Positions 1-7,866 of a stretch of 46,468 nt of DNA are shown in pieces. Each line of letters starts with the position of its first letter. Position 1 is the first letter of the stretch. The notes beneath the pieces were generated by a model. The model was not told where the DNA came from, did no database searches, and worked only from the letters and a program-made list of their open reading frames with translations. The DNA comes from Bacillus sp. MRMR6. GTDB taxonomy: Bacteria; Bacillota; Bacilli; Bacillales; Cytobacillaceae. Both the position numbers and the translations under genes were made by a program. Location of the stretch: the NCBI RefSeq assembly GCF_001940785.1, contig NZ_MSLS01000006.1, positions 141,399-187,866 of the forward strand. The letters run 5' to 3'.

Positions 1-371
1 GTACAGTACCAATTCAAGTCATTTACTTCAGGATACATATAGTAGAGAAAACTGCGGTCAAAGGAAGCATTATGGGCAAAGACCGAATCCGCTCGATGAA
101 AATAGGTTTTGATTTTACTATCAAAAAAGGTTTTCCCGCTTACTAACTCATAAGGGATTCCATGCACCCTATATGCTCTTTCATAATTACTCTTAGCTGA
201 GCTAGATAGCGGCTCTCTTAAGAATGAGTCCTGCTCGATCACTTCTATAATTTCACCCGTATCCGTCCGGTAGGTAAATAGTTTTAATGCGAGTTCAATT
301 ACTTCATCAGTGGTAGGTCCTAAGCCTGTTGTCTCAACATCTATCGCTAAACCAAATTCCTGTTTATACAA
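1..371 (-). CDS. DnaQ-like 3'-5' exonuclease, C-terminus outside window
   Basis: This is the N-terminal part of a DEDD-family exonuclease and it runs off the left edge. The Exo I motif DVETTG lies about 10 residues from the start and the Exo II motif HNASFDRSFL about 100 residues in, as in DNA polymerase III epsilon-type proofreading domains. The TTG at 371 is chosen because AAAGGGTG lies 6 bases upstream. A GTG three codons earlier would sit inside that ribosome binding site. Exo III lies beyond the window, so activity cannot be confirmed. It could be a stand-alone exonuclease or the N-terminus of a larger protein. Confidence 0.85.
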   Translation of the reverse strand, partial: MYKQEFGLAIDVETTGLGPTTDEVIELALKLFTYRTDTGEIIEVIEQDSFLREPLSSSAKSNYERAYRVHGIPYELVSGKTFFDSKIKTYFHRADSVFAHNASFDRSFLYYMYPEVNDLNWYC

Positions 372-421
372 GACGCTCACCCTTTAATCCAATATTTCTC
401 CTATTATACCATCAAAAGAAG

Positions 422-450
422 AAAAATCCCGTCAAACTACCGGGATTTTT
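422..450 (-). terminator. Intrinsic terminator after the TetR gene
   Basis: The arms AAAAATCCCG and CGGGATTTTT are perfect, with A and T runs on both sides. It lies just past the stop of the leftward TetR gene and separates it from the exonuclease gene. Confidence 0.8.
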
Positions 451-464
451 TCTTACCTTTGACT

Positions 465-1034
465 TCAATTCTCTTTCATTCCATTGATGAATGCTTGAAT
501 AATAATTTCTAAGCTTTCATCCAAATCTAACGCTAGTTTAAATCCACCCTTTTGCTCTAGCGATGAAAAACCATGCAGGATACTGCGGAGACCTCTTACT
601 GCATGCAGTGCGCGGTCCCCTTTCAACTCATAGGACTGTAACACTCGAACGGAGAGATTTACAATTTTTGCTCCTGCATTTTGTACCTCCTCCGCTTCCA
701 TGTCGGGGGCAAACAAAGTAGCTTCATATATTCCAGGGTGCTTCCTGGCAAAATTCACATAGGTCATGCTGATTGCAAGAAGGGCTTGATCTCCCGACAC
801 ACCAATGGCCGATTGAGACATCTCCTCATATAGTTTATGAAGTCCGTAAATGGCTAACTCTTTCCTCAATCCCGACAGCCCATCAAAATGGTTATATAAA
901 GAAGGGGGACGAATTCCTAAATTTTTTGCTAAGTTCGCCAAAGTTACTTCCTGTATTCCCTTCCTGTCGGCAAGTTCTCCTGCTGCTTGGAGGATTGTAT
1001 TACGATCGAGAGCAAATTTCGGTCTTGGTGACAT
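465..1034 (-). CDS. TetR/AcrR-family repressor with WHG-type C-terminal domain
   Basis: This 189-residue regulator has an N-terminal TetR helix-turn-helix at about residues 11-55, including TLANLAKNLGIRPPSLYNHF. The helical C-terminal ligand domain resembles the TetR C-terminal WHG family. The ATG at 1034 has AAAGGAG 9 bases upstream. It is the second gene of an operon, 14 bp after the MBL hydrolase stop, and a terminator follows. Two perfect palindromes on the operon promoter (1772-1812) are the obvious candidate operators, so it probably represses itself and the hydrolase (inference). The inducer is unknown; a substrate of the hydrolase is a reasonable guess. Confidence 0.9.
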   Translation of the reverse strand: MSPRPKFALDRNTILQAAGELADRKGIQEVTLANLAKNLGIRPPSLYNHFDGLSGLRKELAIYGLHKLYEEMSQSAIGVSGDQALLAISMTYVNFARKHPGIYEATLFAPDMEAEEVQNAGAKIVNLSVRVLQSYELKGDRALHAVRGLRSILHGFSSLEQKGGFKLALDLDESLEIIIQAFINGMKEN

Positions 1035-1048
1035 CTATGTTGACTCCT

Positions 1049-1756
1049 TTATCCTAGTTTTTTTTCTAAATGATTAATAGCTTCCTCTATACCCTTCAAC
1101 GGATTTTCAATCATTTCTCCATGACCAACCGCTAGCAGTTTTGGTTGATATCCTTTTAATTTCTTCGCGCTTTTTAGTGCAGTTACCTTACTCCATGTGG
1201 CAAAAGCAGGGAAAGGAAACAACAGTCTAAAATCCCCTGCGACCGCTAAACCACCTCTTGTTTGGAATGCGTCTCCTGCAATTAGCGCGTTAGTGCGTGT
1301 ATCTAACAGCGATATCGAACCTGGAGTATGCCCCGGAGTTTCAATGACAATTAGAGAGCCAACACGATCCCCCTCTTTTAACAAAATATTGGCCCTCGTT
1401 TTTAATTTTTTCGGAACGCCGCCCTTAATAGCCGTTTGATCTTCATGCGGGTCAAGTGAAACATCACCATTCATCAACCGATGATCCCGTACTGAAATAT
1501 AGACTGGCACGTCTGGAAGCACTTCTCTGATGGCATCAAGTGCCCCAACATGGTCCTCATGAGCATGGGTCAAAATAATTTTGCTGATTGGCTTTCCAAT
1601 CTCTTCAGCCGCTCTTAAAATCGCCTTTGCACTATACGGTAGAGCAGCGTCAATTAAGGATAATCCCTCACCTTCCTCAACTAGATAGCAGTTTACCGGA
1701 AACACATTCGTCATAAAACTAACTTGAAATAAATGTCCATTTTGGATAACTCTCAT
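1049..1756 (-). CDS. MBL-fold metallo-hydrolase
   Basis: This 235-residue protein of the metallo-beta-lactamase superfamily carries the metal motif THAHEDH at residues 63-69. Later metal ligands fit ETPGHTPG, the Asp of AGDAF, and AVGHGEM near the C-terminus. It has no signal peptide, so it should be cytoplasmic. The ATG at 1756 has AAGGGG upstream. It is the first gene of the TetR operon, so its expression is probably controlled by that repressor. The family includes glyoxalase II-like, lactonase and quorum-quenching enzymes; the substrate here cannot be read from the sequence. Confidence 0.9.
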   Translation of the reverse strand: MRVIQNGHLFQVSFMTNVFPVNCYLVEEGEGLSLIDAALPYSAKAILRAAEEIGKPISKIILTHAHEDHVGALDAIREVLPDVPVYISVRDHRLMNGDVSLDPHEDQTAIKGGVPKKLKTRANILLKEGDRVGSLIVIETPGHTPGSISLLDTRTNALIAGDAFQTRGGLAVAGDFRLLFPFPAFATWSKVTALKSAKKLKGYQPKLLAVGHGEMIENPLKGIEEAINHLEKKLG

Positions 1757-1771
1757 TTAAATCAGCCCCTT

Positions 1772-1819
1772 AACTAATATCGTTAGTTTTATCTTAACTA
1801 ACTATGTTAGTTTTATCAA
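1772..1819 (-). promoter_or_regulatory. Promoter with two perfect TetR-type operators
   Basis: On the minus strand a -35 TTGATA (1814-1819) and a -10 TAAGAT (1791-1796) are spaced by 17 bp. Two perfect 17-bp palindromes AACTAA-N5-TTAGTT lie at 1772-1788 and 1796-1812, with centres 24 bp apart. The upstream one fills the spacer and the downstream one covers the start of transcription. That is the expected position for steric repression by the TetR protein of the same operon. Confidence 0.8.
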
Positions 1820-1926
1820 GAATTTTTTTATAAAATTTTCCATTTAATGATCTGTTAATAATTTGTTCACAGCTTTTTTACGAAATTGTGAAATGGTGAG
1901 CATTTTGCCCTTAACTCGAGATTAAT

Positions 1927-1956
1927 TTGTTATATTGTGAGTGTAGTAATTATATA
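1927..1956 (+). promoter_or_regulatory. Possible sigma-A promoter for doxX leader
   Basis: TTGTTA at 1927-1932 is followed 17-18 bp later by TTATAT/TATATA. It would give a leader of roughly 170 nt before the DoxX gene. The rest of the 1820-2133 gap is AT-rich. It holds three TTGTGA or CTGTGA motifs and a CTCGAG centre, but no operator I can assign. Confidence 0.4.
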
Positions 1957-1985
1957 AAACTTATCAACAAGGGAGATGCATTAAA

Positions 1986-2015
1986 ATGTTGGGAACCAAA
2001 ACGCCAGTTCAATAA
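1986..2015 (+). other. Nine-codon micro-ORF in the doxX leader
   Basis: The ATG at 1986 follows GGGAG by about 10 bases and encodes MLGTKTPVQ before a TAA. It lies in the untranslated region between the predicted promoter and DoxX, 118 bases before the DoxX start. It could be a leader peptide, a remnant of an older gene, or chance. Confidence 0.25.
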
Positions 2016-2133
2016 TCTGTCAAAACATTTTATACAAACTGTGAACTTATCACTATACCTATGTTATTAACAGTAAAAAACAAATATAGTAAACCTATCA
2101 AAAACAATTAAAAATTGAAAGGCGGAATATAAA

Positions 2134-2640
2134 ATGTTTAATAAATTTTTAAGAGAAAATAAAATTGCAGCAGCTATTTTAACAGTTTTTCGATTATACC
2201 TTGGATACACTTGGTTTACAGCAGGTTTAGGAAAGCTTACTGGCGGTTTCGATGCTTCAGGATATTTAGGAAATGCAGTTGCTAATCCCGTTAAAGGCCC
2301 AGATGGCAGCATGGTTTATGGTTGGTATGCTAACTTCTTAGAAAGCTTTGCATTGCCAAACATCGAATTGTTCAATGTACTTGTTCCTTGGGGCGAAACA
2401 TTAATTGGTTTAGGGCTATTACTTGGATGCTTAACAACAGCAGCTATATTCTTTGGTTTAGTGATGAACTTCTCTTTCTTTTTAGCAGGAACTGTATCTC
2501 ATAACCCAACAGACATCTTCTTAGGCTTCATCATCTTGACTGCCGGGTTTAACGCTGGCCGCTTTGGTTTAGATCGCTGGGTAGTACCTTTCATTCGTAA
2601 AACTGTACTAAAAGGCAATGCAACGAAGCAACACGCATAA
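2134..2640 (+). CDS. DoxX-family membrane protein
   Basis: This 168-residue integral membrane protein has about four hydrophobic segments, near residues 10-30, 78-98, 100-125 and 125-145. The pattern FRLYLGYTWFTAGLGKL near the N-terminus is typical of the DoxX/DoxD group. Family members have been linked to quinone-dependent redox chemistry, but this one cannot be assigned a reaction. The ATG at 2134 has GAAAGGCGG upstream. It is monocistronic, and a strong terminator follows the stop. Confidence 0.85.
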   Translation: MFNKFLRENKIAAAILTVFRLYLGYTWFTAGLGKLTGGFDASGYLGNAVANPVKGPDGSMVYGWYANFLESFALPNIELFNVLVPWGETLIGLGLLLGCLTTAAIFFGLVMNFSFFLAGTVSHNPTDIFLGFIILTAGFNAGRFGLDRWVVPFIRKTVLKGNATKQHA

Positions 2641-2651
2641 TAGCAATTTAA

Positions 2652-2678
2652 AAACGCCTCAAATTGAGGCGTTTTTTT
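2652..2678. terminator. Bidirectional intrinsic terminator
   Basis: The 11-bp arms AAACGCCTCAA and TTGAGGCGTTT are perfect, with a T run on the plus side and an A run on the left. It serves DoxX and the convergent small membrane gene. Confidence 0.85.
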
Positions 2679-2907
2679 AATAGCTATTATCTTCTTCACC
2701 GTTTTCAAAACCGGTCCGCTCTTGATACCAATTTATAAGCTGAGTAAGGATGGTAAATACAAGGAAGAAATTCATGGCCCAAACATTAACAAATGGAGCG
2801 ATACCACCAAACTCAATCCCATGATACCCTTTTAGCTTCATCACAATCATTGATTCAATGAAAACTAGAATAAACCCAAGTACTCCTGCGACAGCCATCC
2901 GAATCAT
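2677..2907 (-). CDS. Small two-TM membrane protein, unknown
   Basis: This 76-residue protein has hydrophobic segments at about residues 3-23 and 43-62 and an acidic tail ending ENGEEDNSY. I do not recognise the family. The ATG at 2907 is chosen because GGAGGGG lies 6-7 bases upstream. An in-frame extension to 2970 is basic, has no ribosome binding site, and is probably not translated. It converges on DoxX and shares its terminator. Confidence 0.65.
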   Translation of the reverse strand: MIRMAVAGVLGFILVFIESMIVMKLKGYHGIEFGGIAPFVNVWAMNFFLVFTILTQLINWYQERTGFENGEEDNSY

Positions 2908-3111
2908 TTTTCTTCCCCTCCGTTTTGTATAGCGAATTAAAAAATTGTCAGTTTTGTGAACTTTATGCACTTATTATATGGCAATTCTTAACGTTATCAC
3001 AACTACTTTCCCCTAAATTGTTAAATTTTCTAACGAAAAAACTAATCTGCATTAAATGCCTATTTACAATCAACAATAATATAAGAAATGTCGTTGAAAG
3101 GCGGGATCTCT

Positions 3112-3891
3112 TTGGATACAGCAATGCTACTAGAGTATGCGTGGGTCTTACTCGTACTGATCGGCTTAGAAGGTATTTTGGCAGCAGATAATGCATTGGT
3201 TATTGCGATTATGGTCAAGCACTTACCAGAAGATACTCGAAAGAAGGCACTATTTTATGGTTTAGCTGGTGCATTTGTGTTTCGTTTTGGTTCATTATTT
3301 ATTATCTCCTTCCTTGTTGATGTCTGGCAGGTTCAAGCAATAGGTGCAGTGTATTTACTTTTCATTGCCCTTAACCACATTGTTAAGAAATTTGTTTTAA
3401 AGAAGGATGGACATACGAAAGGAAAAGCAGAAAAACCTGCGTCTGGTTTTTGGATGACGGTATTAAAGGTAGAGTTAGCGGACCTCGCTTTTGCGGTGGA
3501 TGCCATTTTGGCAGCCGTTGCATTTGCAGTAGCCCTTCCAGAGACACCCCTGCCCAATATCGGTGGCTTAGATGGCGGACAATTTTTAGTTATCTTCGCT
3601 GGCGGGGTAATAGGATTAGTAATCATGAGATTCGCGGCCAATTTCTTTGTCGGATTGCTCCACCGAAAACCAGGACTTGAAACAGCAGCCTTTCTGATCG
3701 TTGGGTGGGTTGGAGTCAAGTTAGCTGTATATACACTTGGTCATGAAGATTTACAGATTATTTCTAAGGAGTTTCCAAAATCCCCTGAGTGGAAGATCAC
3801 CTTTTGGATTGTATTATTATTAATTGGTGTAGCAGGCTGGTTCCTTTCTAAAGATAAAAGTGAGGGTGCCGAGCCGATTGAAGGTCATTAA
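3112..3891 (+). CDS. TerC-family membrane protein (YceF/MeeF-like)
   Basis: This 259-residue polytopic protein carries the TerC signatures LEGILAADNALV near the N-terminus and ELADLAFAVDAILA in the middle, with conserved acidic residues inside membrane helices. The TTG at 3112 is favoured: AAAGGCGGG lies just upstream, whereas the ATG at 3088 has no binding site. Bacillus TerC proteins (YceF, YkoY) have been connected with manganese export and metalation of secreted enzymes. The length suits YceF, but which paralogue this is remains inference. No yybP-ykoY riboswitch is visible upstream. Confidence 0.85.
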   Translation: MDTAMLLEYAWVLLVLIGLEGILAADNALVIAIMVKHLPEDTRKKALFYGLAGAFVFRFGSLFIISFLVDVWQVQAIGAVYLLFIALNHIVKKFVLKKDGHTKGKAEKPASGFWMTVLKVELADLAFAVDAILAAVAFAVALPETPLPNIGGLDGGQFLVIFAGGVIGLVIMRFAANFFVGLLHRKPGLETAAFLIVGWVGVKLAVYTLGHEDLQIISKEFPKSPEWKITFWIVLLLIGVAGWFLSKDKSEGAEPIEGH

Positions 3892-3938
3892 GGAGAGCCC
3901 CTGTAATCTTTTTACAAAGATAACCCTCTTTCCAAAAA

Positions 3939-3970
3939 TAGCCAAACAGTTAAAACTCACTGTTTGGCTA
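3939..3970 (-). terminator. Terminator overlapping the ECF operon stop
   Basis: The 12-bp arms TAGCCAAACAGT and ACTGTTTGGCTA include the last codons of the leftward ATPase gene. A T run follows on the minus strand. Confidence 0.75.
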
Positions 3971-4742
3971 TAAATTCCTCCACCGTTAAAATCGTTTCAT
4001 TAAACCCAAGTCCCTTAGCTAATTGGGTTATACCTGGAGGTTCAACATGGGCTTCTAGAAGCTTGTCCGTTCTTGAAAAAACATGCCTAGTATCATTGTC
4101 GAGGAGGATTTTCCCCTGACTCATCACAATCGTTCGATCGAAATTCTCTGCCACGAAATCCATGTCATGGATAATCGTCATTACCAGTTTATTTTTTTCC
4201 TTTAAAGACCTGATTATTTCCTTTATCTTTTGTTTTCCAGCGTAATCCTGCGCAATCGTGGGCTCGTCAAGAATGATAATATCAGTGTCCATTGCTACAA
4301 TTGATGCAATACAGAGAAGCTTTTTCTCCGATAAACTCAAATCGTGTGGATTAATATCGAGTTTGTCGTCTAACCCCACCATTTTTAAAGCAGCAATCGC
4401 ATTTCCCTTTGCCCTTTCACGTTCCATTTTTATATTAAGCGGTCCATACATGACTTCATCTAGGACACTTCGTTTAAAAATTTGATCATTTGGATTTTGA
4501 AAGACAAGTCCGATGATCTTAGCAAGTTCTGCAGCTGTTGATTTTTTTACATCTATATTACCTATCTTGATTTCTCCAGTAAATGGCTTTAATAAACCTT
4601 TTAATAGCTTTACCAAAGTCGTTTTACCGGCACCATTTTGACCAATAATAGCTGTAGAACGGTGGTCCAGCTCTAGATTTATTCCTGTTAAGACAGGTTC
4701 ACCCTCTGTATAGGAAAATGATAGATTAGCTATTTTGATCAT
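3957..4742 (-). CDS. ecfA: ECF transporter ATPase with degenerate signature motif
   Basis: This 261-residue ABC ATPase is one of the two energising subunits of the ECF transporter. Walker A GQNGAGKTT is near residues 34-42, the Q-loop QNPNDQIF follows, Walker B and glutamate are IIILDEP, and the H-loop is IIHD. The ABC signature reads LSLSEKK instead of LSGGQ, so one of the two composite ATP sites may be catalytically weak. The start at 4742 overlaps the end of the upstream ATPase gene by 17 bp, which suggests coupled translation. It is the last gene of the operon. Confidence 0.9.
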   Translation of the reverse strand: MIKIANLSFSYTEGEPVLTGINLELDHRSTAIIGQNGAGKTTLVKLLKGLLKPFTGEIKIGNIDVKKSTAAELAKIIGLVFQNPNDQIFKRSVLDEVMYGPLNIKMERERAKGNAIAALKMVGLDDKLDINPHDLSLSEKKLLCIASIVAMDTDIIILDEPTIAQDYAGKQKIKEIIRSLKEKNKLVMTIIHDMDFVAENFDRTIVMSQGKILLDNDTRHVFSRTDKLLEAHVEPPGITQLAKGLGFNETILTVEEFIAKQ

Positions 4743-5583
4743 CTCTTCGCCCCCCTAATACTGCCGTAGCATCAGCTAAGGTAACTGGGTAATAATCCGT
4801 TCCGGCCTTTTTAATCCCCAGGGCTTTACAAACCCTTGTAAAGACAGGCGGGACAACACCATGGGTCTCTAGGTCCTCTTTAGAAAATATCTTTTCTGGT
4901 GTGTCAAAATCAATTACCTTTCCTTCATCTAACAACAGGACACGATTGCAATGCTCTGCCACTTTTTCCATTTTATGCTCTGCCATTACGACGGTTATAC
5001 CTTGTTTACTCAAATCTTTAATCGCCCGAAATACTTCCTCCGAGCCTTCTGGGTCTAGTTGGGAGGTTGGTTCGTCCAATACAAGAATCTCTGGCTTCAT
5101 AGCAATAATACTGGCTATGGCCATTCGCTGCATTTGCCCTCCTGATAGATCAAAGGGATTATGATGCTTTACATGGGCTATTTGTAATAGGTCCAGCACA
5201 TAATCAACCCTCTCCGTAATTTCTGCCCGAGGAATAGCGATATTTTCAAGACCAAAAGCAATTTCCTCATACACCGTCATTTTTGAACCTGTAACCTGGG
5301 TAAATGGATTTTGAAAAACTATGCCTACTTTTAACGAAGTCTCTGCAATGGAATGTTCCTTTATCTCAAGACCATCCACAAGTACTTTACCGCCATATGC
5401 CCCCTTATAAAAATGAGGAACGAGTCCAACAATTGCTTGGCATAAAGTGGATTTACCTGCACCATTTTTTCCAATGATACCGATAAACTCACCTTGTTCT
5501 ACCTCAAAGGACATGTTATCAAGGACCAATGCATCAGAGGATGGATATTTATATTTTAAGCCTTCGACGACAATTTTTTTCAT
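4726..5583 (-). CDS. ecfA: ECF transporter ATPase with canonical motifs
   Basis: This 285-residue ABC ATPase has Walker A GKNGAGKST at about residues 37-45, signature LSGGQMQR, Walker B VLDEP and an H-loop in MAEHKM. It pairs with the downstream ATPase to drive the ECF module. The ATG at 5583 is preferred over an upstream TTG because GGAGGG lies 7-8 bases before it. That ATG forms a 4-bp ATGA overlap with the stop of the T-component gene, a classic coupling arrangement. Unlike its partner it keeps a full signature sequence. Confidence 0.92.
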   Translation of the reverse strand: MKKIVVEGLKYKYPSSDALVLDNMSFEVEQGEFIGIIGKNGAGKSTLCQAIVGLVPHFYKGAYGGKVLVDGLEIKEHSIAETSLKVGIVFQNPFTQVTGSKMTVYEEIAFGLENIAIPRAEITERVDYVLDLLQIAHVKHHNPFDLSGGQMQRMAIASIIAMKPEILVLDEPTSQLDPEGSEEVFRAIKDLSKQGITVVMAEHKMEKVAEHCNRVLLLDEGKVIDFDTPEKIFSKEDLETHGVVPPVFTRVCKALGIKKAGTDYYPVTLADATAVLGGRRDDQNS

Positions 5584-6353
5584 CCGATAACCCTCCAACC
5601 AATAGCCCCTATGGTGAGCAGCAGCATGACAAACTGAATTCCTTTACTATGTACATATTTCTTTTCTTCATATAAGAAGGTTTTCGGAGACTCTGAATTG
5701 AAACCTCTTACCTCCAATGCCATGGCCCTCTCCTTCGTATTAATTAACGAGCCTAACACTACTGGTCCTAACAAAGGTAGAAAGGCCTTTACCCTGACAA
5801 TTAAATTCCCCTCCGTCTCCATCCCTCGTGACCGTTGAGCATCCATAATCGTGTCCATTGAACTCATCATTTCTGGAATGATTTGAAAAACCGAAATAAT
5901 TACATATCCAATCCGCGGTGACAAACCTTTGCGAACAAGAGATTCTACCAAATCAGATGGTTTTGTCGTAAGAACAAGGATCATGAATGCTCCAACAATA
6001 TTGATTACTCTGAGCGTAATCATTAAGGAATATAGCAGTCCTTCTTTATACATGGTGAAGGGTCCAATATCGAATAAAGCCGTTTCATTTTCAGGCTTAA
6101 ATAATCCTTGAATGATGACCACTGTAATCAGCACAAGGAATACAAAACCAAAAATAGGCAGTGTATTTCGAAATACTCTTGCAATGAACAGCAGCGTAAT
6201 ACTGATAGCCACACATATGATGGTAATGGTGAATGTAGGTAAAATAATCGGAATCAATACTGCAAAAAGAATGTAGTAGATTTTTGTAAATGGGTCAATA
6301 TCATGGATGACCGTATCTCTTTCTGCATAAAGGCTAATCGATTTCAACTGCAT
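5580..6353 (-). CDS. ecfT: ECF transporter T component (EcfT)
   Basis: This 257-residue membrane scaffold links the ATPases to the substrate-binding S subunit. It has N-terminal hydrophobic helices, near residues 25-60 and 66-86, with a further helix at the C-terminus. The two cytoplasmic coupling motifs of the family are present, AQRSRG and ERAMALEVRGF, at about residues 160-205. It lies between the S component and the ATPases. The S gene stop is 23 bp upstream. Confidence 0.9.
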   Translation of the reverse strand: MQLKSISLYAERDTVIHDIDPFTKIYYILFAVLIPIILPTFTITIICVAISITLLFIARVFRNTLPIFGFVFLVLITVVIIQGLFKPENETALFDIGPFTMYKEGLLYSLMITLRVINIVGAFMILVLTTKPSDLVESLVRKGLSPRIGYVIISVFQIIPEMMSSMDTIMDAQRSRGMETEGNLIVRVKAFLPLLGPVVLGSLINTKERAMALEVRGFNSESPKTFLYEEKKYVHSKGIQFVMLLLTIGAIGWRVIG

Positions 6354-6376
6354 TCACCACTTTCTTTACACAAGGC

Positions 6377-6982
6377 TTAATCAAGTGTTTCTAATTTATT
6401 ATTATTGTCATATAATTGCACGACATTACGCGGCAATCCTCTGTAGATACCATAGCTAATTAACACGACAAGTAACTTATCAGGAACATCTACTACAATT
6501 TCATCAAGGAAACTTGCTAACCAAATGGAGTCTGTATTAGCTAGGACAATGGCAAACAGTGCATCTCCCCAGATGTTTCCTGTTTGACCGCCCCAGAAAG
6601 CAATGTTAATTGGTGTAGAAACGATCGTTGCGACAAGACCGATGATTAAACCAGCAACAACAGCTTTACCCCAACTAGAGATGAATCCTTTATAAAATAA
6701 GATCCCGACTGTTAAACCAATCGCAACGCTTGTAATACCATAGACAAAGGAAATGGGATCGACTGTAAGACCATAAATAATATTATTAATTGCTCCTGCT
6801 AATGCGCCGATCACAGGTCCTGCCAACATACTTGCCAAAACTGTTCCAATTGAATCCAGCCACAACGGCAGCTTTAATAATCCTGCAAATAGCTTTCCAA
6901 TATAGTTAATACCAATCGCCGCTGGAATCAGTACTAGAGCAGCAGTAGAAAAGCGGAATGACCACATGCCTTGTTTTTTCAT
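6377..6982 (-). CDS. ECF transporter S component, probably nucleoside-specific
   Basis: This 201-residue protein has about six hydrophobic segments, including PLWLDSIGTVLASMLAGPVI and further helices near residues 80-145. The layout and position next to EcfT identify it as the substrate-binding S subunit. It lies directly after a nucleoside phosphorylase gene, so a nucleoside or related ligand is the best guess (inference). The ATG at 6982 has AAGGGGG about 9 bases upstream; a TTG at 6985 is an alternative. I do not recognise a known vitamin-specific S family in it. Confidence 0.8.
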   Translation of the reverse strand: MKKQGMWSFRFSTAALVLIPAAIGINYIGKLFAGLLKLPLWLDSIGTVLASMLAGPVIGALAGAINNIIYGLTVDPISFVYGITSVAIGLTVGILFYKGFISSWGKAVVAGLIIGLVATIVSTPINIAFWGGQTGNIWGDALFAIVLANTDSIWLASFLDEIVVDVPDKLLVVLISYGIYRGLPRNVVQLYDNNNKLETLD

Positions 6983-6998
6983 CAATAAAAACCCCCTT

Positions 6999-7751
6999 TT
7001 ATTGTTTCACTAAATGATCATACGTTACAATAGCGTCAAGTGCAGTCATAATCTCGTTTACTTCTCCCTGCTTGCTATTGTTTTTTTCATCAATATAATC
7101 ATTAATTCCCCCCTCTAAATTCCCCTCTTGTTCAACAACGACATTCAATATGGAAGCGGTTTTGATCCCGCGAAGTCCGCCAATTACAAAAAGTGCTGCA
7201 GTTTCCATGTCTGATGCAAGGATCCCTTTTTCTGACCAGTATCTATCGATTTCTTGTTCTTTATCAGTATAAAAGCTGTCATGACATCTGACAATACCTG
7301 TATAGTGTTTAACTTTCTTGCTCTTCGCCGCTTCGATGACGTGAAAAAGTAATTCGGTATCAGGGATGGCTGGATAAGCTTTGTTGATATAGGCATACGA
7401 AGCACCGTCATTTCGAACGGCACCGGAGGCTATTACCAAATCTCCTATCTTGAGCTGCGGCTGCAATGCCCCGCAGCTGCCAATTCGGATCATGGTTTTT
7501 ATCCCAATATTCCTCAACTCCTCTACAGCAATTCCTGCTGAAACGCCGCCAATACCAGTCGAAGTAACAAGCACTCGGATACCTTTATAGGTACCGATAA
7601 CCGTCTTAAATTCGCGATTTGTTGACAGCTGCTCAGCGTTTTCTAGAAATTTTGCCACTTCATCGACACGCCCTGGATCACCGGGCAGTAAGGCATAGTG
7701 AACATCTTCCATTCTTCCTATTCTAATATGTGGTTGTAAGGTACTCTCCAT
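6999..7751 (-). CDS. Nucleoside phosphorylase, uridine phosphorylase-like
   Basis: This 250-residue member of the NP-I phosphorylase family has the phosphate-site motif LLPGDPGRV at about residues 20-28. RIGSCGAL and a late SDMETAALF segment also fit uridine or purine phosphorylases. The reaction would be phosphorolysis of a nucleoside to base and sugar 1-phosphate in the cytoplasm. The ATG at 7751 follows AAAGGAG by 6 bases; an upstream in-frame extension is poly-Phe and implausible. It is the first gene of the ECF transporter operon, suggesting uptake followed by cleavage of the same substrate. Base specificity is not clear. Confidence 0.88.
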   Translation of the reverse strand: MESTLQPHIRIGRMEDVHYALLPGDPGRVDEVAKFLENAEQLSTNREFKTVIGTYKGIRVLVTSTGIGGVSAGIAVEELRNIGIKTMIRIGSCGALQPQLKIGDLVIASGAVRNDGASYAYINKAYPAIPDTELLFHVIEAAKSKKVKHYTGIVRCHDSFYTDKEQEIDRYWSEKGILASDMETAALFVIGGLRGIKTASILNVVVEQEGNLEGGINDYIDEKNNSKQGEVNEIMTALDAIVTYDHLVKQ

Positions 7752-7830
7752 AAATGACTCCTTTCTATTACAAATTGGTGTTAGGTGTATTTTGTTCCTT
7801 TTCAGTATTATTTTACCAAACAGAAAGAAA

Positions 7831-7854
7831 AAAAAGAGCAAAATCGCTCTTTTT
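7831..7854 (-). terminator. Terminator after the GNAT gene
   Basis: The arms AAAAGAGC and GCTCTTTT are perfect around a 6-base loop, followed by a long T run on the minus strand. It separates the GNAT gene from the phosphorylase/ECF operon. The operon promoter must lie in the remaining 80 bp, but I see no convincing one. Confidence 0.75.
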
Positions 7855-7866
7855 ATTAAGTAGATA

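Noticed and set aside
1911..1925. MhqR-like operator upstream of doxX
   Set aside because: Only the CTCGAG centre and one half-site match; the full palindrome is absent.
2970..3111. yybP-ykoY manganese riboswitch upstream of the TerC gene
   Set aside because: The leader lacks the conserved paired GGGGAGUA-type loops and shows no terminator.
4258..4485. Plus-strand frames inside the ECF ATPase genes
   Set aside because: These are antisense shadows with no binding sites, over well-conserved ABC motifs.
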